Source of the DNA: Sutcliffiella deserti
Lineage (GTDB): Bacteria; Bacillota; Bacilli; Bacillales; Bacillaceae_I
Reading direction: 5' to 3'
DNA length: 64,000 bases
NCBI RefSeq assembly: GCF_020037475.1
Contig: NZ_JAIQDB010000002.1
Location: forward strand, 124,001 to 188,000
Shown: piece after piece, positions 26,023 to 34,152 of the stretch
Layout of the letters: the number at the start of each line of letters is the position of its first letter
How positions within the stretch are numbered: the first letter of the stretch is position 1
The notes under the pieces: model-generated
The model's input: the letters and a program-made list of their open reading frames with translations, nothing else
Database searches by the model: none
Told to the model about the DNA's origin: nothing
Made by a program: the position numbers and the translations under genes

Positions 26023-27175
26023 AAGTTCCATTCCTTTTTATTGTTTCTAATTGTATTGCATCATTTAAGCTATGGAGAAAATAACCAGATAAACTAGGGT
26101 GTATGACCAACCCTTCAATCCAAGGTTTTTCAAGACAAAGCACTAGATGTGTAAAGTTTGTGGACTGTTGATGAATCATTTTCATGAATACAGAGTGATT
26201 AAGCGTAACGCTATTGGAAGTAATTTTGGCTAAAAACAATAGTGCAAGTTGGATTTGTTTTTTCCCATTGCCGGGCGGTAAGACTAAATATAAGGGCTTA
26301 CCTTGTTTCTTCACATTAGTCATAATAGAAAAAGATATATTGTGTTTAAAAGTGTGAGAGATTATATAATAAATACCTTCTAAGCAGCTTTCTAAGTTAT
26401 TGGAATGAACATCTATGACAAATAACAACGATAATTGCGAAGTTTTTTCATGAATTTTTGTCTGAAGTTTATTTAATTTTGCTGTTGATTTCCAATGCAC
26501 TCGATTAAACGAATCTCCATTAACATAGTCTCTTGAACTTAGAACCCTTGTATTGTCTTCATACAGAGAGAATAGATGAGGGGAATGTCCGCTTTTTTTA
26601 GGAAGTAACTTTTCCATTTCTAATACCACTGCTTTATTAGGATAAACAATGACTTCATAATCAAAGGACTCTTTAGAAAAACTAACCTTTCCTAATCCCC
26701 AAAAGTGGAATATATCAATATCGATTAGTGGAATAACAGCTGTACCCCGGCTGATAGCCGTGTACGGGATCTCAATCCTTATTTCTTTCTTCCATAATAG
26801 AGAGAACGGGATATCAATTTGATTCATATGGATTCGCCTATTATCTCCGTTTAAAAACTCAATATTTTTTGAGATTCCTATTCTTGCTCGCCCTAAGAAA
26901 ATCGGAAGAAAACTACGTTGCTCAATGATTAAGGTGAGGGTACTTTCTTCTCCTGCAAAAATTTTCGCCTTTTTATCTTTAAAAGAAATATAGAGATGGT
27001 TTCCTACTTTATCTAAATAAAAATAATTCATCATATAAAACGTTAAATAGAGACAGGTAATAAAAGTCAGCAAATTGCTATTTACGAATAAACTTCCTGC
27101 AAAAATAAAAAAAGCTACACCTAATAATAAAGAAGTCTCTCTTTTAATATTTATTTGCCTGTTCCAACCCTTCAT
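25997..27175 (-). CDS. DUF58-domain protein
   Basis: 392 residues. Two N-terminal helices (LLGVAFFIFAGSLFVNSNLL and the next) anchor it. A beta-rich segment follows with IDIDIFHFWGLGKVSFSKES, then the DUF58 signature DYVNGDSFNRVHWKSTAKL, and a von Willebrand-like fold (SLLFVIDVHSNNLESCLEG). DUF58 proteins normally sit next to a MoxR-family AAA ATPase and assist maturation or export of envelope proteins. Here the MoxR gene is not present on either side. AGGTG stands 5-6 bases before the ATG. Confidence 0.85.
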   Translation of the reverse strand: MKGWNRQINIKRETSLLLGVAFFIFAGSLFVNSNLLTFITCLYLTFYMMNYFYLDKVGNHLYISFKDKKAKIFAGEESTLTLIIEQRSFLPIFLGRARIGISKNIEFLNGDNRRIHMNQIDIPFSLLWKKEIRIEIPYTAISRGTAVIPLIDIDIFHFWGLGKVSFSKESFDYEVIVYPNKAVVLEMEKLLPKKSGHSPHLFSLYEDNTRVLSSRDYVNGDSFNRVHWKSTAKLNKLQTKIHEKTSQLSLLFVIDVHSNNLESCLEGIYYIISHTFKHNISFSIMTNVKKQGKPLYLVLPPGNGKKQIQLALLFLAKITSNSVTLNHSVFMKMIHQQSTNFTHLVLCLEKPWIEGLVIHPSLSGYFLHSLNDAIQLETIKRNGTYAAENMAQ

Positions 27176-27191
27176 TGTTTCACCTGCTTTT

Positions 27192-27302
27192 GGAAGCGAG
27201 GGAGCGGTTCCTTCGCTTCTTTGGTTATAATATTCTGCAAATTATAATTAATAGACTTTGTGGTAACTACTCATTTCGACTATTTGGGGAGGTACTCCTT
27301 TT
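27192..27302. repeat. Composite repeat E, copy 2
   Basis: Family A hairpin (GGAAGCGAGG...CTTCGCTTC) followed by the tail with ATTATA..TAATAGACTT, GGTAACTACTCATTTCGAC and TATTTGGGGAGGTACTCC. Direct repeat of 24645-24757. The rest of 27303-27530 holds a small hairpin (GACCAAGG...TCTGGTC near 27420-27445) and no gene. Confidence 0.75.
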
Positions 27303-27530
27303 TTGTATCTTAAAAACCTTGAAGATATAGTTGGCTCTTGGGTTGGTTTACCCATGTGTATACTCCTTCCATTACTAGCATACCTTTATTTTACAAAAAT
27401 CTCGAGGGAGAAAAACCAAAGACCAAGGCGACAGCCCTCTGGTCCACTTCTGTAACCAATCCGTTATCCTCCTATGTTATGCTAAAAAGAACAGAGCGCA
27501 GGAAATACTTAAAGAAGGGACGTACATATT

Positions 27531-28838
27531 GTGAAGCAAGGGTTTCTTTTACTGATGACATTAATGCTTTTGGCAGCTTGTTCTCCAACAGTGAATCAGG
27601 AGGAAGTATCTCCGCCACAGGAGGAGAAGGAGGAGGAGGTTCGCGAAAAATCCGCTCTTAAAGAGGAGTACACTTTTGATAGATTTATGGAAGAAAGGAG
27701 GCTGGATATAAAGGGGGAGGATATTCCCAATTATGGTGAAGAAGAGTATATTGGTGAGCGGTTTGCGTTAAAGGGGAAGGCTATGCTGACCCGTTACTAT
27801 AATTATGGTTACAAGGATCTAGAAGCGACTCATTTTGTAATGAAGGTTGTTAATGAGGAAGTGACCTGGTATTTGTATGTACCTAGAGAGAATTTTTCGG
27901 AACTTTTCCAAGAGTTGAAGAAAGGTATTGTTGATATTTACGCTGAAGCCTCTATACCTGCTGAGTATTTTGAAACAGGTCAAAACCACATGGCAATGGC
28001 GGAAGAAATCTTTTTTACAGAAAGCAGGGCGGATGAGCAACAGCTGGATAATGAGCTGAAAGGCTATATGAAAGAACATTCGGTTGAGCTGACAGCAAAG
28101 GATGTTGTGTTCGATAAAGAGGGTATGTCAGACCAGCCGTTTGCCTTAAGTGGAGTTGCGCAGCTTGTGACGTATGCCCGTATGAATTCAGAATACAGAG
28201 ATTTAGAGCCCACTCATTTTGTCTTAGAATTAAGAGACGTAAGTGTCGAGTATGAGCAGCTTTGGAGTGTCGCTTTAGACAGAGAGAAATATCGTGAGCT
28301 ATATGAACAAGCTCTAAAAGGAGTGGTAGATGTAACCGTTACTGCTACGATGCCCGTGGAACGGTTTGCTTCGGCAACAGATCTTGCAGCAATTGGCAAA
28401 GATGCTGAATATGAACCGCTGCCAGAAAAGTTCGAATTGCCCTCAGAGCGCGCAAAGGCTTATATGAGTGAAAGAGGCATATCCTTAACAAGCCTAGACG
28501 TGTTGTACGATAAGTACGCACATTCTGGTGAACCTTTTCTTGTAGAAGGTACCGGAGAGTTAGGTTATATCCCGATTGGATATGAAGAGTTGGAAGATGA
28601 CTATTTCGGAATCCGGATCGTGGAAGACCCATTTGGGGATCAGCCAGTATACTACTCGAGGACTCTTGAGGGCTGGACTCTCATCCTTCACCGCCAAAAA
28701 TATCCTGCTATCTTCGAGCGACTAAGCACAGAGGAATCACTGGAAATCATGGTCACAGCCCGGGTCATTGCACAGGAATATGTACCGGGTCAGGGCAGTG
28801 TAGCTTTTGTTGAAGATATTGTGGTAAAAGAGGATTGA
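27531..28838 (+). CDS. Lipoprotein with three tandem repeats of an unknown domain
   Basis: 435 residues. KQGFLLLMTLMLLAAC is a lipoprotein signal with lipobox LAAC. The mature part is three repeats of about 125-135 residues. Each starts with a helix and a D-V/I element (FMEERRLDIKGEDI; YMKEHSVELTAKDVVFDKEG; YMSERGISLTSLDVLYDKYA), continues with PFALSG-like and LEPTHFVLEL-like strands, and ends with a Y..LY.QAL.G..D..V.A segment. The third copy lacks part of the middle. I do not recognise the domain. GTG start; AAGAAGGGA is upstream. The gene stands alone between repeat elements. Its likely job is outside the membrane, unknown. Confidence 0.75.
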   Translation: MKQGFLLLMTLMLLAACSPTVNQEEVSPPQEEKEEEVREKSALKEEYTFDRFMEERRLDIKGEDIPNYGEEEYIGERFALKGKAMLTRYYNYGYKDLEATHFVMKVVNEEVTWYLYVPRENFSELFQELKKGIVDIYAEASIPAEYFETGQNHMAMAEEIFFTESRADEQQLDNELKGYMKEHSVELTAKDVVFDKEGMSDQPFALSGVAQLVTYARMNSEYRDLEPTHFVLELRDVSVEYEQLWSVALDREKYRELYEQALKGVVDVTVTATMPVERFASATDLAAIGKDAEYEPLPEKFELPSERAKAYMSERGISLTSLDVLYDKYAHSGEPFLVEGTGELGYIPIGYEELEDDYFGIRIVEDPFGDQPVYYSRTLEGWTLILHRQKYPAIFERLSTEESLEIMVTARVIAQEYVPGQGSVAFVEDIVVKED

Positions 28839-28840
28839 GG

Positions 28841-28869
28841 GGAAGCGAGGGGACGGTTCTTCCGCTTCT
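28841..28869. repeat. Family A hairpin repeat
   Basis: GGAAGCGAGG...CCGCTTC arms with core GGACGGTTCTT, directly after the lipoprotein stop codon, with an AT-rich tail similar to composite E but ending early at GAGTAACG. Confidence 0.65.
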
Positions 28870-28929
28870 GTAGTAATAATATTCTGAATGTTGATGTCGA
28901 TAGTCGGTAGAGTAACGTCCTACCAACTA

Positions 28930-29121
28930 TCACTTATGAAGCCCATGATGTCTTCCATGTCGGGGAGTAGCCAAGAAATGAGTTCGTCGATTGAAGAAAT
29001 TGCATCTAGTTCCGAGATATCTGCAGCCGGCGTAGAACAAACTTATGCAACGGCGGTGGAAGCGAATAGGGCGATAGAAGGGGTAACTCAACGTTATGAT
29101 GAACTATCCCAACTAGCATAG
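28930..29121 (+). pseudogene. Fragment of a methyl-accepting chemotaxis protein
   Basis: About 60 residues (SSQEMSSSIEEIASSSEISA, then AGVEQTYATAVEANRAIEGV and TQRYDELSQLA) resemble the coiled-coil signalling end of chemoreceptors, but the hairpin tip is absent and there is no ribosome binding site. The left border coincides with repeat sequence. It is a decayed remnant rather than a small gene. Confidence 0.5.
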
Positions 29122-29156
29122 ACAGTTTAGATTGGTTTCCTAGGAAGGAGAACCTT

Positions 29157-29287
29157 AAATGGGTTCTGTCTTAAAGTTTGATACTTTAAAACAGAACCCA
29201 TTTTTTTTAGGTAGATGCTATGTTATGAAGTAAATATTTTAGTGATTTAAAGTACAGATGGGACACTGTACCTGTCCCCTTGACCCA
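29157..29287. repeat. Composite repeat D, copy 1: terminator hairpin plus family B-like tail
   Basis: A strong hairpin GGGTTCTGT.TTAAAGT / ACTTTAA.ACAGAACCC followed by eight T, then TTTTAGTGATTTAAAGTACA and a family B-like palindrome (GGGACACTGTACCTGTCCCC..GACCC). The same order occurs at 35826-35961 and 37470-37606, and without the first hairpin at 40365-40450. The hairpin is a good intrinsic terminator in the plus direction. Confidence 0.78.
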
Positions 29288-29298
29288 ACCCCGCCCAA

Positions 29299-29326
29299 GC
29301 CTCCCCCACGCTCCTTGCATATACTA
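29299..29326 (+). promoter_or_regulatory. Candidate sigma-K-like promoter for Ena-like gene
   Basis: CATATACTA (29318-29326) fits the sigma-K -10 consensus CATAnnnTA. Sixteen bases upstream is AGCC, which fits mACm at 3 of 4 positions. The start codon follows 32 bases later. On its own this is weak; it is listed because two better matches lie nearby. Confidence 0.4.
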
Positions 29327-29357
29327 AAGCATATGATTATGTGCGGGGTGTTAATAA

Positions 29358-29747
29358 ATGAGTTGTCGAGGTTGTGGTTCGAGTAGTTTTGAGGATGTGA
29401 ATGATTCGGTTTGTATGGATTTATCACGGAGTAGGACCATTGCGGTTGCTGATCCTACTCCCATTACAGATCTTGGTTTGTTTTCAAAGATTTATACAGA
29501 TACAACGAATTTTGCCATTAACGGTACGATTCTTGTGGTGAACGGGTCGACTTCCACTGGTTCGGTCGTTGTGATGATTAATGAAAATACTGCAACACAG
29601 TTCACAGTGGCACCAGGGGAGAGTGAGGCCAGGACCTTTGGGAATATCAATAGCATTCAAGTGGCAGTGACGTCATTTCCGCTAAATCAAACCGGCACTT
29701 ATTCTGCTACATTTCAAGTTTCTTTTACATTAAATTATAAATATTAA
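29358..29747 (+). CDS. Ena-like (DUF3992-type) spore appendage subunit candidate
   Basis: 129 residues. A short Cys-containing N-terminal arm (CRGCGSSSFEDVNDSVC) precedes a beta-rich body: FAINGTILVVNGSTSTGSVV, TVAPGESEARTFGNINSIQV and a last strand TYSATFQVSFTLNYKY. This is the arrangement of endospore-appendage subunits (Ena), whose N-terminal Cys arm cross-links neighbours in the fibre: N-terminal Cys connector, jelly roll, P.G.SR/E.RTF..I.SI element. The C-terminal Cys seen in classical Ena1 is absent. GGGGTG stands 7 bases before the ATG. A sigma-K-like -10 lies upstream. Convergent with the fibre gene, which ends only 4 bases away. Family call is by pattern, not by search. Confidence 0.55.
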   Translation: MSCRGCGSSSFEDVNDSVCMDLSRSRTIAVADPTPITDLGLFSKIYTDTTNFAINGTILVVNGSTSTGSVVVMINENTATQFTVAPGESEARTFGNINSIQVAVTSFPLNQTGTYSATFQVSFTLNYKY

Positions 29748-29750
29748 AGC

Positions 29751-31004
29751 TTACCATTCTTCTGAAACTCTGAAGGCGGCTTGGATGGCAGAGGTGCCGC
29801 TGAACGTTGCGACGGCTAAGGTGATAATTTGATCATCTGCGAGAATTAAATCTAGTAAGCTTCCTGTAGTTAAAGAACGAGTATTTCCTTGGTTTCCCGC
29901 TGCTAGCCCCTGGAAGACGACTTGCCCTAAGGTGGTAAAGGATGTGGAGTTGTTATTAACCAAAAGTGCTGTTTCGTCATTAGGGATATTGGTGGTTGCG
30001 GTTGGAAAATTGACAAACGCCCCATTTATCGTAGATCCTAATATAACCTGATAATATATGTCGCTTCCGGATAATAAATCCAGCCCTTCAAGTGTAACGT
30101 TGACAGAGTTAGGCCTGCCAGATCCTGCAGGGAAAATAGCTTTCCGCTGAAAGCTTATAACTGGAGCTAAAGTAGTAGTAGCAGTAAAACTTCTCCGCTC
30201 AGATGTCACCCGAAACACAGGATTGTAATTTCCTATAATACTATATTGCCTTCCAGCTAAATAAAGTGTAAAATTCGTTCCTGTTGTCGCGCCATTTTCC
30301 ACTTGCCCTCTAAGTGGCAGGTTTGGATCTGTAAAGCTTGTTTGGCCCGAAGGTTTAACCCTATTAACCGTGACTACTTCTTGTGAGAGGTCTACGGGGT
30401 TTTGAACAACAACCTGCCATTCTATTACCCCATAGCCGTACCAAGAAAAGACGATTTGAAAAATATTACCGTTGGCTAAATCTAAAGTAATCCCGCTTGG
30501 TCCTGTACCATCTAACGAATCTATGTTCCAACTGGCCTGGGGGACGACTGTATCTACTCCATCCCTTCTATAGGCGAGGAAAGTTCCGGAACTATCTACC
30601 CCAAAGTAAGCGCCGTTTTCATCATCGAAAAGGCCCCACCTTCCCACTTGTTCTCCTGTCGGCGGTGTCATAACCCGCGCCCCTAATCCAGCCTCAACCG
30701 CATATCCGGGTTGATATCTGCCCCTTTGCGCTGAATCCAATATCGCTTCCGCCCCGGCTCCGATCCCGGTACTAATTAAATATTCTACTGTATCGTTCGT
30801 AACAGTCCCGGTTCCGGTTGTTTCGATAGCATCCCGAAGATCCGATATGCCATAGGTGGAAGAAAGCTCAATGACCGGAGTTCTATTTGCAACCATTAGT
30901 TCGTTAAATTGTGAGTTTACATCAGGACCTACCCCGACGATATTGACGTTTTCTATTACGTCATTGCCATTACTCGTGCTAATACATCCATTTAATTTGC
31001 CCAT
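29751..31004 (-). CDS. Phage-structural-like fibre or surface protein
   Basis: 417 residues, no signal peptide and no membrane segment, rich in T, G, N and S. The middle part carries a block I associate with virion structural proteins of tailed phages: QASWNIDSLDGTGPSGITLD, then LANGNIFQIVFSWYGYGVIEW, followed by VNRVKPSGQTSFTDPNLPLR and SFTATTTLAPVISFQRKAIF. The rest looks like beta-sandwich. It is the third gene of an operon with two glycosyltransferases, 14 bases downstream, with AGGGGGTG before the ATG. The operon has a sigma-K consensus promoter, so expression is expected in the mother cell late in sporulation. A glycosylated spore-surface or appendage-tip protein is the best inference; a phage remnant is the alternative. 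Confidence 0.55.
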   Translation of the reverse strand: MGKLNGCISTSNGNDVIENVNIVGVGPDVNSQFNELMVANRTPVIELSSTYGISDLRDAIETTGTGTVTNDTVEYLISTGIGAGAEAILDSAQRGRYQPGYAVEAGLGARVMTPPTGEQVGRWGLFDDENGAYFGVDSSGTFLAYRRDGVDTVVPQASWNIDSLDGTGPSGITLDLANGNIFQIVFSWYGYGVIEWQVVVQNPVDLSQEVVTVNRVKPSGQTSFTDPNLPLRGQVENGATTGTNFTLYLAGRQYSIIGNYNPVFRVTSERRSFTATTTLAPVISFQRKAIFPAGSGRPNSVNVTLEGLDLLSGSDIYYQVILGSTINGAFVNFPTATTNIPNDETALLVNNNSTSFTTLGQVVFQGLAAGNQGNTRSLTTGSLLDLILADDQIITLAVATFSGTSAIQAAFRVSEEW

Positions 31005-31018
31005 TGTTTCCGCACCCC

Positions 31019-32914
31019 CTATTTGCTTTTCTCTTCCATAATGGAAATGATTTTACGGACGATTTCCTGCCCTTTTTCCTGTAGAGATTGGTAGGTAACT
31101 TCTTTTAAATGCTTAATGACCGTCATTCCTTTTGGAGAGATGCATGCTTGGTCGTCAGATTCAAAGAAATTCAAGGCTTCCGTTAGATCCTGTTCACACT
31201 CATTCACTAACTGATATTGAGATAAATAAATGGCACGTTCCAGCTTGATTTCTATTTTTGATGATGGCGATAGGTTAGTAGACTGCCAAGGAAAAAGAGT
31301 ATCCCAGTCCGTTGAATATGCCTTTTTTATAATATATTGGTCTGCATGAAGGAGGTTTTTCTGAAGATCTTCTGTCTTTAACGGGTTCTCCTTTGTTCCT
31401 CTTACGCCGTCATGTTTACGGTAAAAGATTGTTGGGATAGGGAAGGCGGCTACTTTTGTTAGCGTGGAAACTCGGAACCACATATCATAATCCTGTGCGC
31501 GTATGAGGTTCTCGTCAAAAAAGCCTGCTTGATCAAGGACTGATTTCTTTACGATGACTGTTGGAGAGAAGTAGTAGTTTCCACGGAACTTTTTTATGAC
31601 TTGTTCTTCATAGGTGCTAGATTCTGCGTGCCAATATCCTTGGAAGGTTGGCTTCTGATCTTCCACTTTTGTGATGATAGCGGATGTATGAATGAGTCCC
31701 ACATCAGGATTTCGTTCGAATTGTCGGATTTGGAGCTGTAACTTTGCAGGAAAGGCTAAATCATCATCGTCGAAAATCCAGACGTATTCACCTGTTACAT
31801 ATGGAAGTGCAGTGTTGATCGCTGTAGCTTTTCCGCCGTTTTCCTTTGAGAGCACTTTTAATGGAAATGGGTATTTAGCGAGCATTTCTTTGGTTCGATC
31901 TGTTGACCCATCGTTTACGACGATAATCTCGATATTTTCATAGGTTTGGTCGGTGATGCTGTTTAACGCTTTTTCAAGATAGTCGCATCTGTTAAATGTG
32001 GGCACAATTACTGAGACTTTACTCGCCTCCATTAATTCTAATGGATGTGGTGGTAAAAAGAACTTGCCCAAGTCTTCTTGTTGTTTAGGAACCTCCACTT
32101 TATCGGGCAGTGTCAACTTTATGAGCATCCATTGATTTGGTACCTCATCCACCCATTCATAAGCAACGGGTTTTACGGTCATTTGCAGAAAAGAGAGCAA
32201 ACTTTCTTTCGTAAAAAGGTTGATATGGTCATGATCAGGAATCATATAGCCCCTAGGAACGCTAATCAGGATGGTTCCTTTTGGCTTGCATAAACGGACA
32301 GCTTCTTTCACGATTTTTCCCGGATCTGGTACATGCTCTAACACTTCAGCTAGCACAATGGTCTCAAATTGTTGGTTTGGTAAGTTTACATTCCCACCAT
32401 CTCCAAGCTGAAACTGAACATTGGTAAAACCATAGTGATAGCACTTAAGTCTTGCTAACTCAATGGCGATCGGGTCGATGTCAATTCCGTAAACGTTCGT
32501 GGCATGCATGGCGATATGGGAGCTAAGATCTCCGTTTGCACAACCAATTTCAAGAACTTCCCCTTTACATAAAGGGGCAGTGACGGCGAAGCGCAATCTT
32601 TCTGCGTGATTTCGCTCTCTTTTATAATTAGCCCATCTCGCTTTATCCTTTTGTTGCGCTAGGGATTGAATCAGGGATGGAAATTGTAAAAGGAGATTCT
32701 TCGTCGTTTCTGAGTCTATCTTTTGTTCGTAAAATTCTCCAATATTCTCACACCCGGATGTATATCCGAAAAGAGATAAGAGGCCATAAATATTGTTGGA
32801 GTCTCCTTTTTCTCTTAATTTTTCAAAGAGAACGGAGTAGGCTTTTTCATATTTTCCATTTGTAAAATATTGAACGGCTGAAGAGAAAGATTGGCTTTGT
32901 TGAGTTTTATACAT
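31019..32914 (-). CDS. Methyltransferase / family 2 glycosyltransferase fusion
   Basis: 631 residues in three parts. Residues 1-90 are a helical TPR-like region (FTNGKYEKAYSVLFEKLREK). Residues about 100-270 are a class I methyltransferase with motif I VLEIGCANGDLSSHIAMHAT, DIDPIAIEL and FETIVLAEVLEHVPDPGKIV. Residues about 295-500 are a GT2 domain with VSVIVPTFNRCDYLEKALNS, IIVVNDGSTDRTKEM and the metal site WIFDDDDLAFPAKL. The last 100 residues are helical. Fusions of this kind build and methylate glycans on surface proteins. It overlaps the preceding glycosyltransferase gene by 8 bases and precedes the fibre protein gene, which is the likely acceptor. Confidence 0.85.
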   Translation of the reverse strand: MYKTQQSQSFSSAVQYFTNGKYEKAYSVLFEKLREKGDSNNIYGLLSLFGYTSGCENIGEFYEQKIDSETTKNLLLQFPSLIQSLAQQKDKARWANYKRERNHAERLRFAVTAPLCKGEVLEIGCANGDLSSHIAMHATNVYGIDIDPIAIELARLKCYHYGFTNVQFQLGDGGNVNLPNQQFETIVLAEVLEHVPDPGKIVKEAVRLCKPKGTILISVPRGYMIPDHDHINLFTKESLLSFLQMTVKPVAYEWVDEVPNQWMLIKLTLPDKVEVPKQQEDLGKFFLPPHPLELMEASKVSVIVPTFNRCDYLEKALNSITDQTYENIEIIVVNDGSTDRTKEMLAKYPFPLKVLSKENGGKATAINTALPYVTGEYVWIFDDDDLAFPAKLQLQIRQFERNPDVGLIHTSAIITKVEDQKPTFQGYWHAESSTYEEQVIKKFRGNYYFSPTVIVKKSVLDQAGFFDENLIRAQDYDMWFRVSTLTKVAAFPIPTIFYRKHDGVRGTKENPLKTEDLQKNLLHADQYIIKKAYSTDWDTLFPWQSTNLSPSSKIEIKLERAIYLSQYQLVNECEQDLTEALNFFESDDQACISPKGMTVIKHLKEVTYQSLQEKGQEIVRKIISIMEEKSK

Positions 32915-34007
32915 TAGAGGTATCCTCCTCTTTCGTTAGCTTAGATAAGAGAACTGCTTTGTTTTGCTGTATGTTCACATTATCAGGGTTAATCTCAAGT
33001 GCGAAATTTGTATGGTGCAGAGCTTTTTCCAGGTCATTCTTTTTTTCATAGGCTGCGGCTAATTGGATGTGTGGCAGCCATGTTCTGGTATGTGGCTCAT
33101 TGTACAACCCTCTTAATGCTGGTGGAGCTGGGAGGTTCAAGGAAAATGTATACCAGAATATTGCTTTATCTGGATCATCTAGCTGGTTAAGAAAAACTTC
33201 TCCGATCCGGCAACAAACTTCTGAGCGAGGGACATCGTATAAAAAGGAATCACATAACGCAGAAATTTGCTCGATCGGTTGTTGCAGGTGATAATGGCAG
33301 ATGGATTTTTGGATACATGCTGCGATATGGTCTTCTACCCAGCCTGTTTTCTCTTTTAGAAAGATGTCATATTCCTTGATGGCCTCTTCATAATAGTGGT
33401 TACCTAATAGTTCATTAGCATAATAGAACCTATCTCTTGAGGAAAAAGGGTCCCCTTGCTTGCGTTTTTCTTCATAAATTTTCAAGTTTCTTCCTGCAGA
33501 ACTTTTTTCTTTTTTATGGTAGATGACGGTGTTGCTTTGTGCGACAACACCATGTACCTTTAAGTATTCATGTACCTCGCCTTCCCATTGAAACTGACAA
33601 CTTCTTTTTACTAATCGATTCCGCATTGTACTAAAAGTGGGGTTCCCGGCGTTGTCAAAATGGATATGATAGTTCATCAGTACACTATCCACTTCTGGCG
33701 GGATAGTGGCTTTCAATTTTAGAAACGATTGTTGATCTTTTTTTTCCATAACATCATCTGCATCCAGCCAGAATATATAGTCCTTTGTTGCTTTGGAAAA
33801 GGCGAAGTTCCTTGCGGCGGCGAAGTCGTTAATCCATTCAAAGTCATACACTTTAGATGTAAAGGATTGAGAAATTTCCCGCGTTCGATCCGAGGAACCG
33901 GTATCCACAATAATAATTTCATCTACTATATCTTTTATACATTCAAGGCATCGCGCTAACACAGCCTCTTCGTCTTTCACAATCATACACAAGCTCACTT
34001 CAATCAT
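32907..34007 (-). CDS. Family 2 glycosyltransferase with TPR tail
   Basis: 366 residues. The front is a GT2 domain: VSLCMIVKDEEAVLARCLEC, DEIIIVDTGSSDRT, FAAARNFAFSKATKDYIFWL with metal site DADDVM, and the acceptor segment WEGEVHEYL. The C-terminal 130 residues contain TPR-type helices (NELLGNHYYEEAIKEYDIFL and LEKALHHTNFALEINPDNVN). This combination, as in SunS-like and other protein O- or S-glycosyltransferases, suggests that a protein is glycosylated. GGGAG stands 6-7 bases before the ATG, and a consensus sigma-K promoter lies 38-66 bases upstream. First gene of the operon. Confidence 0.88.
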   Translation of the reverse strand: MIEVSLCMIVKDEEAVLARCLECIKDIVDEIIIVDTGSSDRTREISQSFTSKVYDFEWINDFAAARNFAFSKATKDYIFWLDADDVMEKKDQQSFLKLKATIPPEVDSVLMNYHIHFDNAGNPTFSTMRNRLVKRSCQFQWEGEVHEYLKVHGVVAQSNTVIYHKKEKSSAGRNLKIYEEKRKQGDPFSSRDRFYYANELLGNHYYEEAIKEYDIFLKEKTGWVEDHIAACIQKSICHYHLQQPIEQISALCDSFLYDVPRSEVCCRIGEVFLNQLDDPDKAIFWYTFSLNLPAPPALRGLYNEPHTRTWLPHIQLAAAYEKKNDLEKALHHTNFALEINPDNVNIQQNKAVLLSKLTKEEDTSNV

Positions 34008-34044
34008 TATCTTCTCCCTTTCTCGAATTGGGCTTTAGATATTG

Positions 34045-34073
34045 TAAGGTATGAAGGTTGATGGTAGGTGGTG
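34045..34073 (-). promoter_or_regulatory. Sigma-K consensus promoter of glycosyltransferase-fibre operon
   Basis: On the minus strand CACC is followed by exactly 16 bases and then CATACCTTA. Both elements fit the sigma-K consensus (mACm, N16, CATAnnnTA) without mismatch. The expected transcript start is about 30 bases before the glycosyltransferase start codon. Confidence 0.7.
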
Positions 34074-34095
34074 AAAAAATTTAGGAAAGCGCCCA

Positions 34096-34124
34096 GACAT
34101 TTATAGGCACCCATACATAGCATG
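34096..34124 (+). promoter_or_regulatory. Sigma-K-like promoter of Ena-like genes
   Basis: GACA, 16 bases, CATAGCATG. The -35 core AC and CATA and the spacing fit sigma-K; the last base of the -10 is G instead of A, and the first base of the -35 is G. It lies 29 bases before the start of the Ena-like gene and back-to-back with the consensus promoter on the other strand. Confidence 0.5.
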
Positions 34125-34152
34125 AAAGGAAACCAAATTTGGAGGGATCGTT

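Noticed and set aside
27338-27661. 107-residue plus frame overlapping the lipoprotein start
   Set aside because: Overlaps the lipoprotein signal peptide in another frame; no start signal and Gly/Ser-rich composition from a purine-rich run.
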